Source: Bacillota bacterium
GTDB lineage: Bacteria; Bacillota; Clostridia; Lachnospirales; Lachnospiraceae
DNA: 64,000 nt
Direction: 5' to 3'
Assembly (NCBI GenBank): GCA_023390555.1
Contig: JAEWCQ010000022.1
Coordinates: forward strand, 1 to 64,000
The notes beneath the pieces were generated by a model. That model was not told where the DNA came from. It made no database searches and saw nothing but the letters and a program-made list of their open reading frames with translations. How positions within the stretch are numbered: the stretch's first letter is position 1; every line of letters begins with the position of its first letter. Of the stretch, positions 34,400-43,262 are shown in pieces. The position numbers were made by a program, and so were the translations under genes.

Positions 34400-36139
34400 T
34401 TATGCTCGATCCAACTGCCATCTGGAAAACTCCTGCTGCATTTTGACCATATGACTGTAAATTCCATTCTTCTTGGAAAGCTCTGCCGGCGAACCCTGTT
34501 CTGCTATATTTCCGTCTTTCAGTACAACGATCTCATCCGCTCCTGCGACAGTCCTCATCCTATGTGCGATAATCATGACGGTTTTATTCTGTATCAGCTT
34601 TGACAAGGCTTCCTGAATCAGCGATTCATTTTCTACATCAAGAGAAGCAGTTGCTTCATCCAAAAGAATAACAGGTGCATCCTTTAAAAACGCTCTGGCT
34701 ATCGATACTCTTTGACGTTCTCCACCGGACAGTTCGCACCCATTTTCGCCAATCATGGAATTCCACTTATCGGGAAGCTTCTCTGCAAATTCATCACAAT
34801 GAGCAAGCTTTGCAGCTGCTAAGACTTCTGTATCAGTTGCATCTTTTCGTCCAATACGGATGTTTTCCAGAATTGTATTGTTAAAAAGAGTTACATCCTG
34901 AAACACGATAGAATAAAGATTCAATAATTTTTCCGGTTCTATATCCGATATATTCATGCCACCTACTTGAATCGTTCCTTTGCTGATATCCCAGAATCTG
35001 GTAGCCAGACGTGATACCGTAGTCTTACCGCCGCCAGACGGACCGATTAGGGCTGTCACTTCTCCCTGTCTGGCAGTAAATGAAATATCTTTTATCACCT
35101 CTTCCCCATCACGATAAGAGAAACAAACATGGTCAAAGGCAATATCGTAACCCTTGTTTGTCAGCTGATCAACGCCCGTCTGCACTTCATGCTCCAGAAT
35201 TTCATTCATTCTGTCACAGGGAATATTAAGACCTACAATTCCGCTCAAGTTATCCAGTGTTGTGGTCATGGGATCATATATCCTTGATACAACCAATAAG
35301 AACATAAAAAATGTCAATACATCAATACTTCCATCTGCAAGCAGCATCCCACCTACAAGTGCAGTAGATGCAATTCCCAATTTTAAAATCATACGTGCAG
35401 AACCATTGAATACTGCATTGCTCAACTCTGTTATAATCGTGCGCTTTTCCACATTTTTAATCTTCTCATCCAGACCTGCCAGATAATCATCCTGTGAATT
35501 ATTGGCTTTCAAATCCCGCAAAGTTTCCAGGCATTCCTGGATTCCATCTGCAAATGCCATCTTCGCATCCATCTGTTTTACTTGTTTTCGGTTCATGAAT
35601 TTGGCAGATGTAAGGATAACGGCAAACGAAACCGGCAATACCCAAAGTGAAGCAAGTGCAAGTCTCCAGTCAAAGAAGAACAGACTGATGGCAATCAGCA
35701 GTGTTGAAATCATTGATCCAATTAATTCCGGTATCCAATGTGAGGAGGCTGTTTCTAACATTGCACAGTCCGCCATAATACTGCTGGTAAGATCCGACAA
35801 ATCCTTCTCTCCAAAAAATGACAACGGAAGTTTGCGGAGCTTCTCCGCCAATGTAATACGTCTGATTCCGCTTTCCTGGTAGGTGGCAAAAAAGGTTGCA
35901 TTGTACTGGGCATACGTTGTGACAAAGACAAGTGCCAGACAAATTATAATACCGAATACATAGAACGTAATTCTGCTCTTTGGTATGATTCCATTGAGCA
36001 GATCCGCAACCAGATAATACAGCAGGCCAACCGGAAGCATCATAACGAGATAAGAAATCGTACAACTGATAAACGCCTTTACCATATCTTTTGCACCTTT
36101 CGGGGAAAGTGCATATTTGTGCTGTAATCTTTTAATCAT
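34400..36139 (-). CDS. ABC half-transporter of the IrtAB/YbtPQ type, pair 1 subunit B
   Basis: This 579-residue protein has a six-helix membrane domain and an ATPase with 'GPSGGGKTT', 'LSGGERQR' and 'VILLDEATASLD'. The start is placed at the ATG at 36139, spaced correctly from AGGTG; a GTG at 36148 is too close to the binding site. It overlaps the preceding gene by 8 bp, so the two probably form a heterodimer. Such pairs have exporter fold, but in YbtPQ and IrtAB they import siderophores. Direction here is inferred from the neighbouring ECF importer. Confidence 0.88.
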   Translation of the reverse strand: MIKRLQHKYALSPKGAKDMVKAFISCTISYLVMMLPVGLLYYLVADLLNGIIPKSRITFYVFGIIICLALVFVTTYAQYNATFFATYQESGIRRITLAEKLRKLPLSFFGEKDLSDLTSSIMADCAMLETASSHWIPELIGSMISTLLIAISLFFFDWRLALASLWVLPVSFAVILTSAKFMNRKQVKQMDAKMAFADGIQECLETLRDLKANNSQDDYLAGLDEKIKNVEKRTIITELSNAVFNGSARMILKLGIASTALVGGMLLADGSIDVLTFFMFLLVVSRIYDPMTTTLDNLSGIVGLNIPCDRMNEILEHEVQTGVDQLTNKGYDIAFDHVCFSYRDGEEVIKDISFTARQGEVTALIGPSGGGKTTVSRLATRFWDISKGTIQVGGMNISDIEPEKLLNLYSIVFQDVTLFNNTILENIRIGRKDATDTEVLAAAKLAHCDEFAEKLPDKWNSMIGENGCELSGGERQRVSIARAFLKDAPVILLDEATASLDVENESLIQEALSKLIQNKTVMIIAHRMRTVAGADEIVVLKDGNIAEQGSPAELSKKNGIYSHMVKMQQEFSRWQLDRA

Positions 36140-37907
36140 GATTAACACCTACCTTCCATTTTGCAGCTTTACCATATTCCGCCCACATGCCTGCATAGAT
36201 TCCATCTTTATCGGAAAGTTCCGCATGTGTTCCGCTTTCTGCTATTCTTCCATCTTTCAACACATAAATTTTATCGCAGGAGACAATTGTAGAAAGACGA
36301 TGTGCAATCATAATCACTGTTCTCCCTCTGGATAATTCTGAAAATGCTTTTTGTACCTTCATTTCGTTATCGGGATCTGCAAATGCAGTTGCTTCATCCA
36401 GAATCAGAATCGGGGCATTTTTCAGCATCACTCTTGCAATCGCCAGTCTCTGCTGCTCTCCCCCGGAAAGGTAGACCCCTTTGGCTCCGATCACTGTATC
36501 AATTCCCTTGGGCAATTTTTCAATAATGTCATCACATTGAGCGGCATGCAGTGCTTTTTCTATTTCTGCTCTTTCCGCATCCGGCTTTGCCATACGGATA
36601 TTTTCCAATATTGATGTTTTCAGTAGTTTCGAATCCTGAAAAACAAAGGAAACGGTATTCATCCGTTCTTTTTCTGGGATGTCTTTTACGTTGACTCCAC
36701 CAATACTTACGATACCACTTGTTGCATCCCAGAATCTGGCCACAAGACTGGCGAGTGTGCTCTTGCCTCCGCCGGATGCACCCACAAGTGCGATATGCTC
36801 TCCGGATGCAATCTTCATATTAATGTTTTCCAATGCATTTTCACTGGCATTATTGTAACGAAATGCAACTTGATCCAATTGTATGGAATGATCCTTTGGA
36901 TGCTGTGGCCGATTCGATTCTGCCAATGGTTTCAATTCCATAATGGAATCAATTCTGTTTAAAGCATCCTCTACAATCATTACATTTTCACTGGAATACA
37001 TAATTTTATTGAGTGTTACCGTAATAACCGGTGTAATGATAATGTAGAACAACAGATTCCATAAGAATTCATCGCTCACTCCGCCGGACGTCATCACCAA
37101 TGCTGCCGCTATCAAGACTGCGAAGACCCCATTTATCACTGTTGTGTATATCATCATAGGGGTCCTAAGATCCAGGGTATAAGAAATGACCCATTTCTGA
37201 TAATTATCAATCGCCGCTTTAAAACGTTTGAATGAGAATACGGATTGCCCAAATGTCTTCACGACCGGAATTCCTCTCACATATTCGACCGCCTCATTGG
37301 ACATCTGTCCAAGAGAGTCCTGATACTGTTTCATCTTTTCTGCCATTTTTTTCCCTGTCATGGCACTCATGATTAAAAATGCGATAACTACAGGGACCAG
37401 ACTTAACAGACCAAGCCTCCAGTCAAATCCAACCAGTAACAGTAAAAGTCCCACAGGCGTCACATAGGCTCCTGTCTGATCCGGCAGCTGATGTGCAAGA
37501 TATGTTTCCGTTGCAGCACTGGATTCATCTACGATCTTGCGAAGCTTTCCGGAACCGAAATCATCCATAAATCCCATAGGAAGCGTTACAATATGATGCA
37601 TTGCTCTGGTTCGTATATTGGCCTGTACGCGAAAGGCAGCCAGATGAGAACACAACAATGCGCACAAGTAAATCAGCATCGACAGCACTGCAAACAGTAC
37701 CGCCATCCATCCATTATGTACAATCGTAACCGCATTGCCGTAATCGGGTGCAACCTCTAAAACCTCTTTGATAATTTTCCAGATGAACAGGAACGGTGCA
37801 AGTGCCATAAGTGCGCTAATCGCCGACAGAATCCATGAAAAATATGTTAAATATCTGTACTCTCCTGCATAATTCATCAGCTTATGCAGACTTGATTCTT
37901 TTTTCAT
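36132..37907 (-). CDS. ABC half-transporter of the IrtAB/YbtPQ type, pair 1 subunit A
   Basis: The 591-residue protein has a membrane domain starting 'LHKLMNYAGEYRYLTYFSW' and an ATPase with 'GASGGGKST', 'LSGGEQQR' and 'ILILDEATAFADPDNE'. The last motif, with Ala-Phe after the catalytic Glu, is typical of siderophore-type exporter-fold importers. The ATG at 37907 follows AAGGAGGAG; the upstream ATG at 37925 is part of that binding site. A 16-bp inverted repeat lies 39 bp upstream, a likely TetR operator. Confidence 0.88.
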   Translation of the reverse strand: MKKESSLHKLMNYAGEYRYLTYFSWILSAISALMALAPFLFIWKIIKEVLEVAPDYGNAVTIVHNGWMAVLFAVLSMLIYLCALLCSHLAAFRVQANIRTRAMHHIVTLPMGFMDDFGSGKLRKIVDESSAATETYLAHQLPDQTGAYVTPVGLLLLLVGFDWRLGLLSLVPVVIAFLIMSAMTGKKMAEKMKQYQDSLGQMSNEAVEYVRGIPVVKTFGQSVFSFKRFKAAIDNYQKWVISYTLDLRTPMMIYTTVINGVFAVLIAAALVMTSGGVSDEFLWNLLFYIIITPVITVTLNKIMYSSENVMIVEDALNRIDSIMELKPLAESNRPQHPKDHSIQLDQVAFRYNNASENALENINMKIASGEHIALVGASGGGKSTLASLVARFWDATSGIVSIGGVNVKDIPEKERMNTVSFVFQDSKLLKTSILENIRMAKPDAERAEIEKALHAAQCDDIIEKLPKGIDTVIGAKGVYLSGGEQQRLAIARVMLKNAPILILDEATAFADPDNEMKVQKAFSELSRGRTVIMIAHRLSTIVSCDKIYVLKDGRIAESGTHAELSDKDGIYAGMWAEYGKAAKWKVGVNHD

Positions 37908-37945
37908 CAAATGCTCCTCCTTCAAGTTAGCTTGATATTCTTTTT

Positions 37946-37961
37946 GTTAGTTTTCGCTAAC
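37946..37961. promoter_or_regulatory. Inverted-repeat operator before ABC pair 1
   Basis: GTTAGTTTTCGCTAAC is a 16-bp inverted repeat (GTTAG / CTAAC). Nearly the same site, ATTAGTTTTAACTAAC, lies before ABC pair 2 at 42330-42345, so both pairs may answer to one regulator. Confidence 0.6.
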
Positions 37962-38035
37962 CATTGCTCTATAGAAAAGAGAAATCGATTTGGATTATCT
38001 GATAAACCCGCTCGCGTTTCTCTCTCATATATTCT

Positions 38036-38671
38036 CTATTCTTTTTTTCCAAACCGAACACCAAATAATTCCTCCCAGCCGGCTGCATGAAAACGATATA
38101 ATTGATTCACATATTCCGTAGCTTCCTCTCTTGGCATATCATGAATCACTGTTTCAAATATTCCCGTAAAAAGTCCACTGGAGATCATGTGAATCAGATT
38201 CTTTTGAATTGGTTGACAGGTATGACCCATCTTTTTTAAAATCTCCATATATGCGATTGTAGAGTCTACTTCTTTCTCTACGAGCTGATGAATAAAATTG
38301 GCATACTTGGTTCCATCTGAGAAACAGATCAAAAGTTTAAATTCGTCCCTGTACTGATACATGTAATTCAGCAAGCTGTTCATGCCATCTTCTGAATTAT
38401 CCATCATATGTTCTGTCTGCTCCGGTCCAGACAGCTTTTCAAAATCATCGATATGCTTCACCAAAAGTGAAAAGACATATTCCGCATGCTTTTTTACAAG
38501 TGCATCGAATACCTCTTCTTTACTATCGTAATAGCCATAAAATGCACCGGTCGTAACACCTGCAGCTTTTACAATATTCCGTAGAGAAGCCGTCTGATAG
38601 CCTTTTTCCATAAATTCCTGTTTCGCCGCCTGATGAATCAATTCCAAAGTAGACATCTTGTCATCCTTCAT
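38036..38671 (-). CDS. TetR-family repressor of the ABC pair 1 and ECF operon
   Basis: This protein of about 211 residues has an N-terminal helix-turn-helix 'ASLRNIVKAAGVTTGAFYGYY' (about 28-48) and a helical ligand-binding C-terminal domain. The start is placed at 38671, because the longer frame to 38755 would place a 28-bp palindrome inside the coding region; that palindrome at 38702-38729 is better read as its operator. The gene precedes ABC pair 1 and the ECF genes on the same strand, so it likely controls them and itself. Confidence 0.85.
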   Translation of the reverse strand: MKDDKMSTLELIHQAAKQEFMEKGYQTASLRNIVKAAGVTTGAFYGYYDSKEEVFDALVKKHAEYVFSLLVKHIDDFEKLSGPEQTEHMMDNSEDGMNSLLNYMYQYRDEFKLLICFSDGTKYANFIHQLVEKEVDSTIAYMEILKKMGHTCQPIQKNLIHMISSGLFTGIFETVIHDMPREEATEYVNQLYRFHAAGWEELFGVRFGKKE

Positions 38672-38701
38672 TGTATCTGTCTCCAGTTCGTATAGCATAC
38701 A

Positions 38702-38729
38702 TGTAACACCGTTATATAACAATGTTACA
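38702..38729. promoter_or_regulatory. 28-bp palindromic operator before the TetR gene
   Basis: TGTAACA and TGTTACA flank a central GTTATATAAC, itself palindromic, so 24 of 28 positions pair. It lies about 30 bp upstream of the TetR start codon and after the stop of ABC pair 2. Confidence 0.7.
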
Positions 38730-38775
38730 TTAATGCATTTCTGTTCATTTGTCAAGACTTACTTTTCTCTTAATC

Positions 38776-40518
38776 CTATTGTCTGGTATTCCAGCCCTTA
38801 CTATTCTGTCGTACGGTTACAAAGTTTTTATAGATACCGTTTTGTTTCATAAGTGTTTCATGATTGCCTCTTTGAACAATCTCCCCCTTTGAAACAACAA
38901 GGATTTCATCTGCATTTTGTATCGTATTTAATTTATGTGCGATAACAAGGAGGGTTTTTCCTTTGCACAATTCCGAAATAGCCGCCTGAATATAGCTTTC
39001 ATTATCTGCATCCACGCTTGCAGTTGCTTCATCTAAAATTACGATCGGTGCATCCTTTAAAATACATCTGGCAATGGATATTCTCTGGCATTCGCCACCG
39101 GAAAGTGAGGCGCCTCCCTCCCCGACGATTGTCTGAAAACCATCGGGCAGTTCCACAATGAAATCATAACATCTGGCTTTCTTTGCCGCTTCCATGACTT
39201 CCGCTTCTGTTGCATCCGGTCTTCCCATGCGAATGTTATTGTAAATGGTATCCTGAAAGAGATACACTCTTTGAAATACCATACTGATGTGATTCATCAA
39301 TTCATAAAGTGGAATATTTTTTACGTTTTTACCAAAGACCATTACCTCGCCACCCGTTACATCCCAGAATCTTGCCAGCAAATTTGCAATCGTTGATTTT
39401 CCTCCACCTGACGGACCTACCAGTGCTGTCATTTTATTTTTCTTTATATCCAGCGAAATATTGTGAAGCACTTCTTTTTCCCCGTAAGCAAAATTCACAT
39501 TTTGTAGGGAAATCACCGTATCCTGATTTTCTTCTATCTGCTCTTTTCCCATGTCCGGAAGTTCCGCTTCTTGAAATACGCCTTCAATTCGATCCATACA
39601 GCTGTTCATGACCGTCAGTCTTGTTGCGTTTCCATAAAGCGCTTTCATCGGTGCAAATATATCGAAGGTAAATAAAATCATTCCAATCGCATAGGCCGGA
39701 CTCATGGCTCCTGTATGAAACAGATACATGCATAATCCCAAAAGAACAGCCGAAGCCAGACCATAGACGATATTACTGCCTCTCTGCCAGGGTGCATGCG
39801 CCTCCTCAAAGTGCAGACTGACCTCACATTGTCTTGCAAAGTTATCAGACAACTCTTTTGATTTTTCTCCCAGCAGATTATAGGTCTTTATGATTCCCAT
39901 TCCCTCTGAAAAATCAAGGACGGCGTCTGTCAGTTTTTCACTCTGTTCCTGTCTGCATACCGAATCCTCCAATGCTTCTTTTTCCAAGCCTTTTCCCACA
40001 ATCAGGAAAACCACAATCCATGCCATTCCGAAAAGTCCTAAGTGTGGATTCAGGTAGAACAGGAAAGCCACCATGATTACCTCTGAAAAAATATAACTCA
40101 TCATATCTGCCAGAACAGTCATACAATTCTCTTCTATAAAGACCATATCACTGGACAATACCGAACTGATTTTTCCGATATTTCCCTCCGTAAAATAACC
40201 CATTGGCATCTTTCTCAAATGTTCCCCGAGCTCGTTTCTTTTATCTGCAAAAACCATGAATCCTGCTGCTGACTGTAATCTGTCGGAAATATTCTGAAAA
40301 ATAATCTGAAGCACCAGACAGATTGCCACCCCTGCGCCAAGAGAAAGACAGGTCTTTGTTGTGATGGTTTTGTCAAGGTACTTTGTAATCATGTCAAAAG
40401 CCAGATATATGGGGGCCTTTGACATCATTGACTTTAAGAAAGAAAAAATAAATGCTGTCTGCACTCGTCCTTTATAGGTTCCGCACACATTCAATATTCG
40501 TTTTATTAATGCAATCAT
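38776..40518 (-). CDS. ABC half-transporter, pair 2 subunit B
   Basis: The 580-residue exporter-fold protein has an ATPase with 'GPSGGGKST', 'LSGGECQR' and 'IVILDEATASVD'. It starts one base after the stop of its partner, with an AGGAGGTG site in the partner's last codons. Its sequence is clearly related to pair 1 subunit B, so the two pairs probably arose by duplication. A single Cys in the signature motif ('GGECQR') is unusual but does not affect the key residues. Confidence 0.87.
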   Translation of the reverse strand: MIALIKRILNVCGTYKGRVQTAFIFSFLKSMMSKAPIYLAFDMITKYLDKTITTKTCLSLGAGVAICLVLQIIFQNISDRLQSAAGFMVFADKRNELGEHLRKMPMGYFTEGNIGKISSVLSSDMVFIEENCMTVLADMMSYIFSEVIMVAFLFYLNPHLGLFGMAWIVVFLIVGKGLEKEALEDSVCRQEQSEKLTDAVLDFSEGMGIIKTYNLLGEKSKELSDNFARQCEVSLHFEEAHAPWQRGSNIVYGLASAVLLGLCMYLFHTGAMSPAYAIGMILFTFDIFAPMKALYGNATRLTVMNSCMDRIEGVFQEAELPDMGKEQIEENQDTVISLQNVNFAYGEKEVLHNISLDIKKNKMTALVGPSGGGKSTIANLLARFWDVTGGEVMVFGKNVKNIPLYELMNHISMVFQRVYLFQDTIYNNIRMGRPDATEAEVMEAAKKARCYDFIVELPDGFQTIVGEGGASLSGGECQRISIARCILKDAPIVILDEATASVDADNESYIQAAISELCKGKTLLVIAHKLNTIQNADEILVVSKGEIVQRGNHETLMKQNGIYKNFVTVRQNSKGWNTRQ

Positions 40519-40519
40519 G

Positions 40520-42259
40520 CTACACCTCCTCTATGTGAACGCCCCACATCGCACTGTTTTCTGCTGCTCTCCATAGTGTCTGATAATCCACACTTTTCTT
40601 AACTAGTTCTTCATGGGTTCCCTGTGACTGTACATTTCCATCTTTCAGTATTATAATCTGATCGGCATTCATAATGGACGGCAGCCGGTGCGCAATGACG
40701 ATAACGGTCTTTTCTTCAATCACCTCTGCAATTGCTTTATTCATCTTTTCCTCATTCTCAGGATCCATAAATGCGGTAGCTTCATCCAGTATGACAATCG
40801 GTGCATTCTTAAGAAGTGCCCTTGCCAGGGAAATCCTCTGTCGTTCGCCTCCCGAAAGCTGCTTTCCTCCATCGCCTGCTAAAGTCTGTATTCCATTTTC
40901 CAGCCTCTCCAGGAATTCGTTGCACTGTGCTTTTTCTGCTGCAGCTAATACCTCTTCATCCGTTGCCTCAGGCTTTCCTAAGCGGATATTCTCCATGAGA
41001 CTCCTATGAAATAAAAACTGTTCCTGCGATACATAGGATATTTCCTGGTTTAATGCTTCAATACTCATAGTCGCAATATCCTGGCCTCCGATTTTAATAC
41101 TGCCCTCTGCAATGTCATAGAAATGTACCAGCAGTTTGGCCAAGGTCGATTTTCCGCTGCCGGACTCACCGACAAGTGCCGTCATACTTCCTTCCTTTGC
41201 ATCAAACGTAATGCCGTGAAGCACTTCCGAATCCTGATATGTAAAATGAACATTTTCAAAGCTTACATCATGATTTTTCCCGGTAAATCCCTGATCTGTC
41301 TGTTTCAGCGGTGGTGCTGCAAGCATATTTTCCAGACTTTCGATCTTATACTGTACCTGCGGAATCAGTGACCCAAAGCTCAATGTCTTTAATAGAGGCG
41401 TGCCTACAGAAAATCCCATGCATAACACAAGAATCAGATCCGGCAGTGTAGAATAACCTTTTAAGACAAAATAAGCACCAAGCGGAAGCGTAACCATGGC
41501 AAGGCATGGCAATATACTGTTGTACAGTGCCATCCAGGGCCAGCACTCTTTGTACCATGCAAGTGTAAAATCTCTGTAATCCTTCACACTCTTTGAGAAC
41601 TTTTTATAAGAGTCACCACCTCTGTTGAATACCTTTACCACTTCCATTCCATTGATATATTCCACAATTGTGTTATTCATGACCTGTGCCGAACTGTAGT
41701 ATGCATTCATCTTTTTCATTCCACTCTTCATCATCCTTCCCATGGCAAGTAATCCAAGCGGTAATGTGATAAGACTGAAAAGTGCAAGTTTCCAGTCAAC
41801 GATAACCATGGCAATGTATATGAAAATTGGAACTGCCACATTTGCCAATCCCTCCGGTAATCCATGAGCCAGTATAAGTTCAATGGACTCAATGTCATCT
41901 ACGAACATCTTTTTGATTGTTCCATTCCCATATCCCAAAATAGTTCCAAGTGGCTGTTTTTCCAGTTTTCCCTGCAGGGAGATACGTATATTTTTCAGTG
42001 TATGATATGCAGCAATATGTGATAATTCCAGTCCTCTGCCATATAAAACTGCATACAAAACACCGCAGATCGCAATTGCAAGTAATCGAATCACAAGATA
42101 CGAAACAGTCATTGCAGTTCCTGTCACAATAGTTACAATCAGTTGATACAATAAAAAATAAGGTAATACGCCGGCAATTACTCCCGCAAGCATAAACACT
42201 GCCGCCAGATAAGTATATTTGCGATATTCGCCTGCATAGTCTAATATTTTCTTTAACAC
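40520..42259 (-). CDS. ABC half-transporter, pair 2 subunit A (GTG start)
   Basis: The protein of about 579 residues parallels pair 1 subunit A: it opens 'LKKILDYAGEYRKYTYLA' and has 'GESGSGKST', 'LSGGERQR' and 'IVILDEATAFMDPENE'. I chose the GTG at 42259, since AAGGAGG sits six bases before it and the first residues then match subunit A of pair 1; a start at 42292 would run through that site. A 16-bp inverted repeat lies 70 bp upstream. Confidence 0.87.
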   Translation of the reverse strand: MLKKILDYAGEYRKYTYLAAVFMLAGVIAGVLPYFLLYQLIVTIVTGTAMTVSYLVIRLLAIAICGVLYAVLYGRGLELSHIAAYHTLKNIRISLQGKLEKQPLGTILGYGNGTIKKMFVDDIESIELILAHGLPEGLANVAVPIFIYIAMVIVDWKLALFSLITLPLGLLAMGRMMKSGMKKMNAYYSSAQVMNNTIVEYINGMEVVKVFNRGGDSYKKFSKSVKDYRDFTLAWYKECWPWMALYNSILPCLAMVTLPLGAYFVLKGYSTLPDLILVLCMGFSVGTPLLKTLSFGSLIPQVQYKIESLENMLAAPPLKQTDQGFTGKNHDVSFENVHFTYQDSEVLHGITFDAKEGSMTALVGESGSGKSTLAKLLVHFYDIAEGSIKIGGQDIATMSIEALNQEISYVSQEQFLFHRSLMENIRLGKPEATDEEVLAAAEKAQCNEFLERLENGIQTLAGDGGKQLSGGERQRISLARALLKNAPIVILDEATAFMDPENEEKMNKAIAEVIEEKTVIVIAHRLPSIMNADQIIILKDGNVQSQGTHEELVKKSVDYQTLWRAAENSAMWGVHIEEV

Positions 42260-42329
42260 GTGAATCCTCCTTATTTTGTGAGGCAAAATCAAGTCTCTCG
42301 CACGAGATTGGATTATCCTCCTCTTTTTG

Positions 42330-42345
42330 ATTAGTTTTAACTAAC
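42330..42345. promoter_or_regulatory. Inverted-repeat operator before ABC pair 2
   Basis: ATTAGTTTTAACTAAC differs from the site at 37946-37961 at three positions. It lies between the TetR gene and pair 2, where a repressor could block an internal promoter. Confidence 0.6.
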
Positions 42346-42381
42346 CTATTTTCAAAAATTTTGTTACTGTCAGAATCTTAT

Positions 42382-43008
42382 TTAACTCTGAACAGTAACA
42401 AACTCTAACGCTTTCTGCCAATCCATAAATTGACAGACGATATGGCTGTGCTCTTTGATCTGATTCCACTTCATACCATGAATAAATGGTTCATAGATAC
42501 AGGTCCAGAATGCAGATATCAAAATATGCATTTCTTCTCTGGTAACATACTTTTTCGCCAATCCCCGTCTATAAGCTTCTTCGTAGTAAGAATAAGTGGC
42601 CTGATTCATCTTTTCTACCCATTCATTTGCAAAATCATGATAACTGGAACCTGCAGAACACTTTAGCAACAATACAAAATCGTCATATCTCTGATAAAGA
42701 TAATCAAACCACCACATCATATAAGACTCATCCATATACCACGCATCAACCAGATCTTTATCCGACATGTTCGTAAACTCTGCTTCTGCTTTTTTATCAA
42801 CGATCTCTGACAGATCTGCTACGGATTGTTCTACCACTGCACAGAACAATTCGTCCTTACCTTTATAGCGCTTATACAGCGCGCCTGTTGTCACCCCTGC
42901 ATTCGCACATATTGACTTTAGGGATGCTTTTTCAAACCCAAGATTCAAAAATTCTGTTCTTGCACTGCTAAGAATTTTGGGATCAATTGTTTTATCCGGT
43001 ACTGCCAA
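42382..43008 (-). CDS. TetR-family repressor of ABC pair 2
   Basis: The 208-residue protein has the helix-turn-helix 'ASLKSICANAGVTTGALYKRY' (about 28-48) and an acidic, helical effector domain. It is related to the TetR at 38036. Its gene is the first of the pair 2 unit. Two adjacent palindromes just upstream of its start (43027-43056) are likely its own binding sites. Confidence 0.87.
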   Translation of the reverse strand: MAVPDKTIDPKILSSARTEFLNLGFEKASLKSICANAGVTTGALYKRYKGKDELFCAVVEQSVADLSEIVDKKAEAEFTNMSDKDLVDAWYMDESYMMWWFDYLYQRYDDFVLLLKCSAGSSYHDFANEWVEKMNQATYSYYEEAYRRGLAKKYVTREEMHILISAFWTCIYEPFIHGMKWNQIKEHSHIVCQFMDWQKALEFVTVQS

Positions 43009-43026
43009 TCCACCACCTCTTCCATT

Positions 43027-43056
43027 GATAATTTAATTATCGATAACATGATTATC
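43027..43056. promoter_or_regulatory. Tandem 15-bp palindromes before the TetR gene
   Basis: GATAATTTAATTATC is followed at once by GATAACATGATTATC. Both fit GATAAnnnnnTTATC. Two abutting operators 18 bp before the start codon suggest cooperative binding and autoregulation. Confidence 0.7.
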
Positions 43057-43120
43057 ATACAAATTATAAATTGTTTCGTCAATAGAAAAAGCACTTCTTG
43101 AATTGAGAATCTTTTTCATC

Positions 43121-43175
43121 AAGGGACTTTACCAATTGACCAACTGCTGAAGAAATGGTATTAGAGAAAACTATA
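43121..43175 (+). repeat. Small-peptide repeat element, degenerate copy 3
   Basis: AAGGGACTTTACCAATTGAC and the bases after it match the second half of the peptide gene in copies 1 and 2, but two bases are missing and a stop interrupts the frame. The start of the element is absent. The hairpin after it is kept. The 43057-43262 gap has nothing else I can support. Confidence 0.6.
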
Positions 43176-43202
43176 GGCAGGAGCAATGCTCCTGCCTATA
43201 GT
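43170..43202. terminator. Bidirectional terminator after the LmrCD-type pair
   Basis: A perfect 15-bp stem (ACTATAGGCAGGAGC / GCTCCTGCCTATAGT) with a 3-base loop. TTTTCT follows on the minus strand and GAAAAAG on the plus strand, so it can end the ABC transcript from 43263 and also match the hairpin after small-peptide copy 1. Confidence 0.75.
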
Positions 43203-43262
43203 GAAAAAGTATTCCTTTGCAAATTTATAGAATTAGGATTCTATCATTCATACTGCTCCTTT

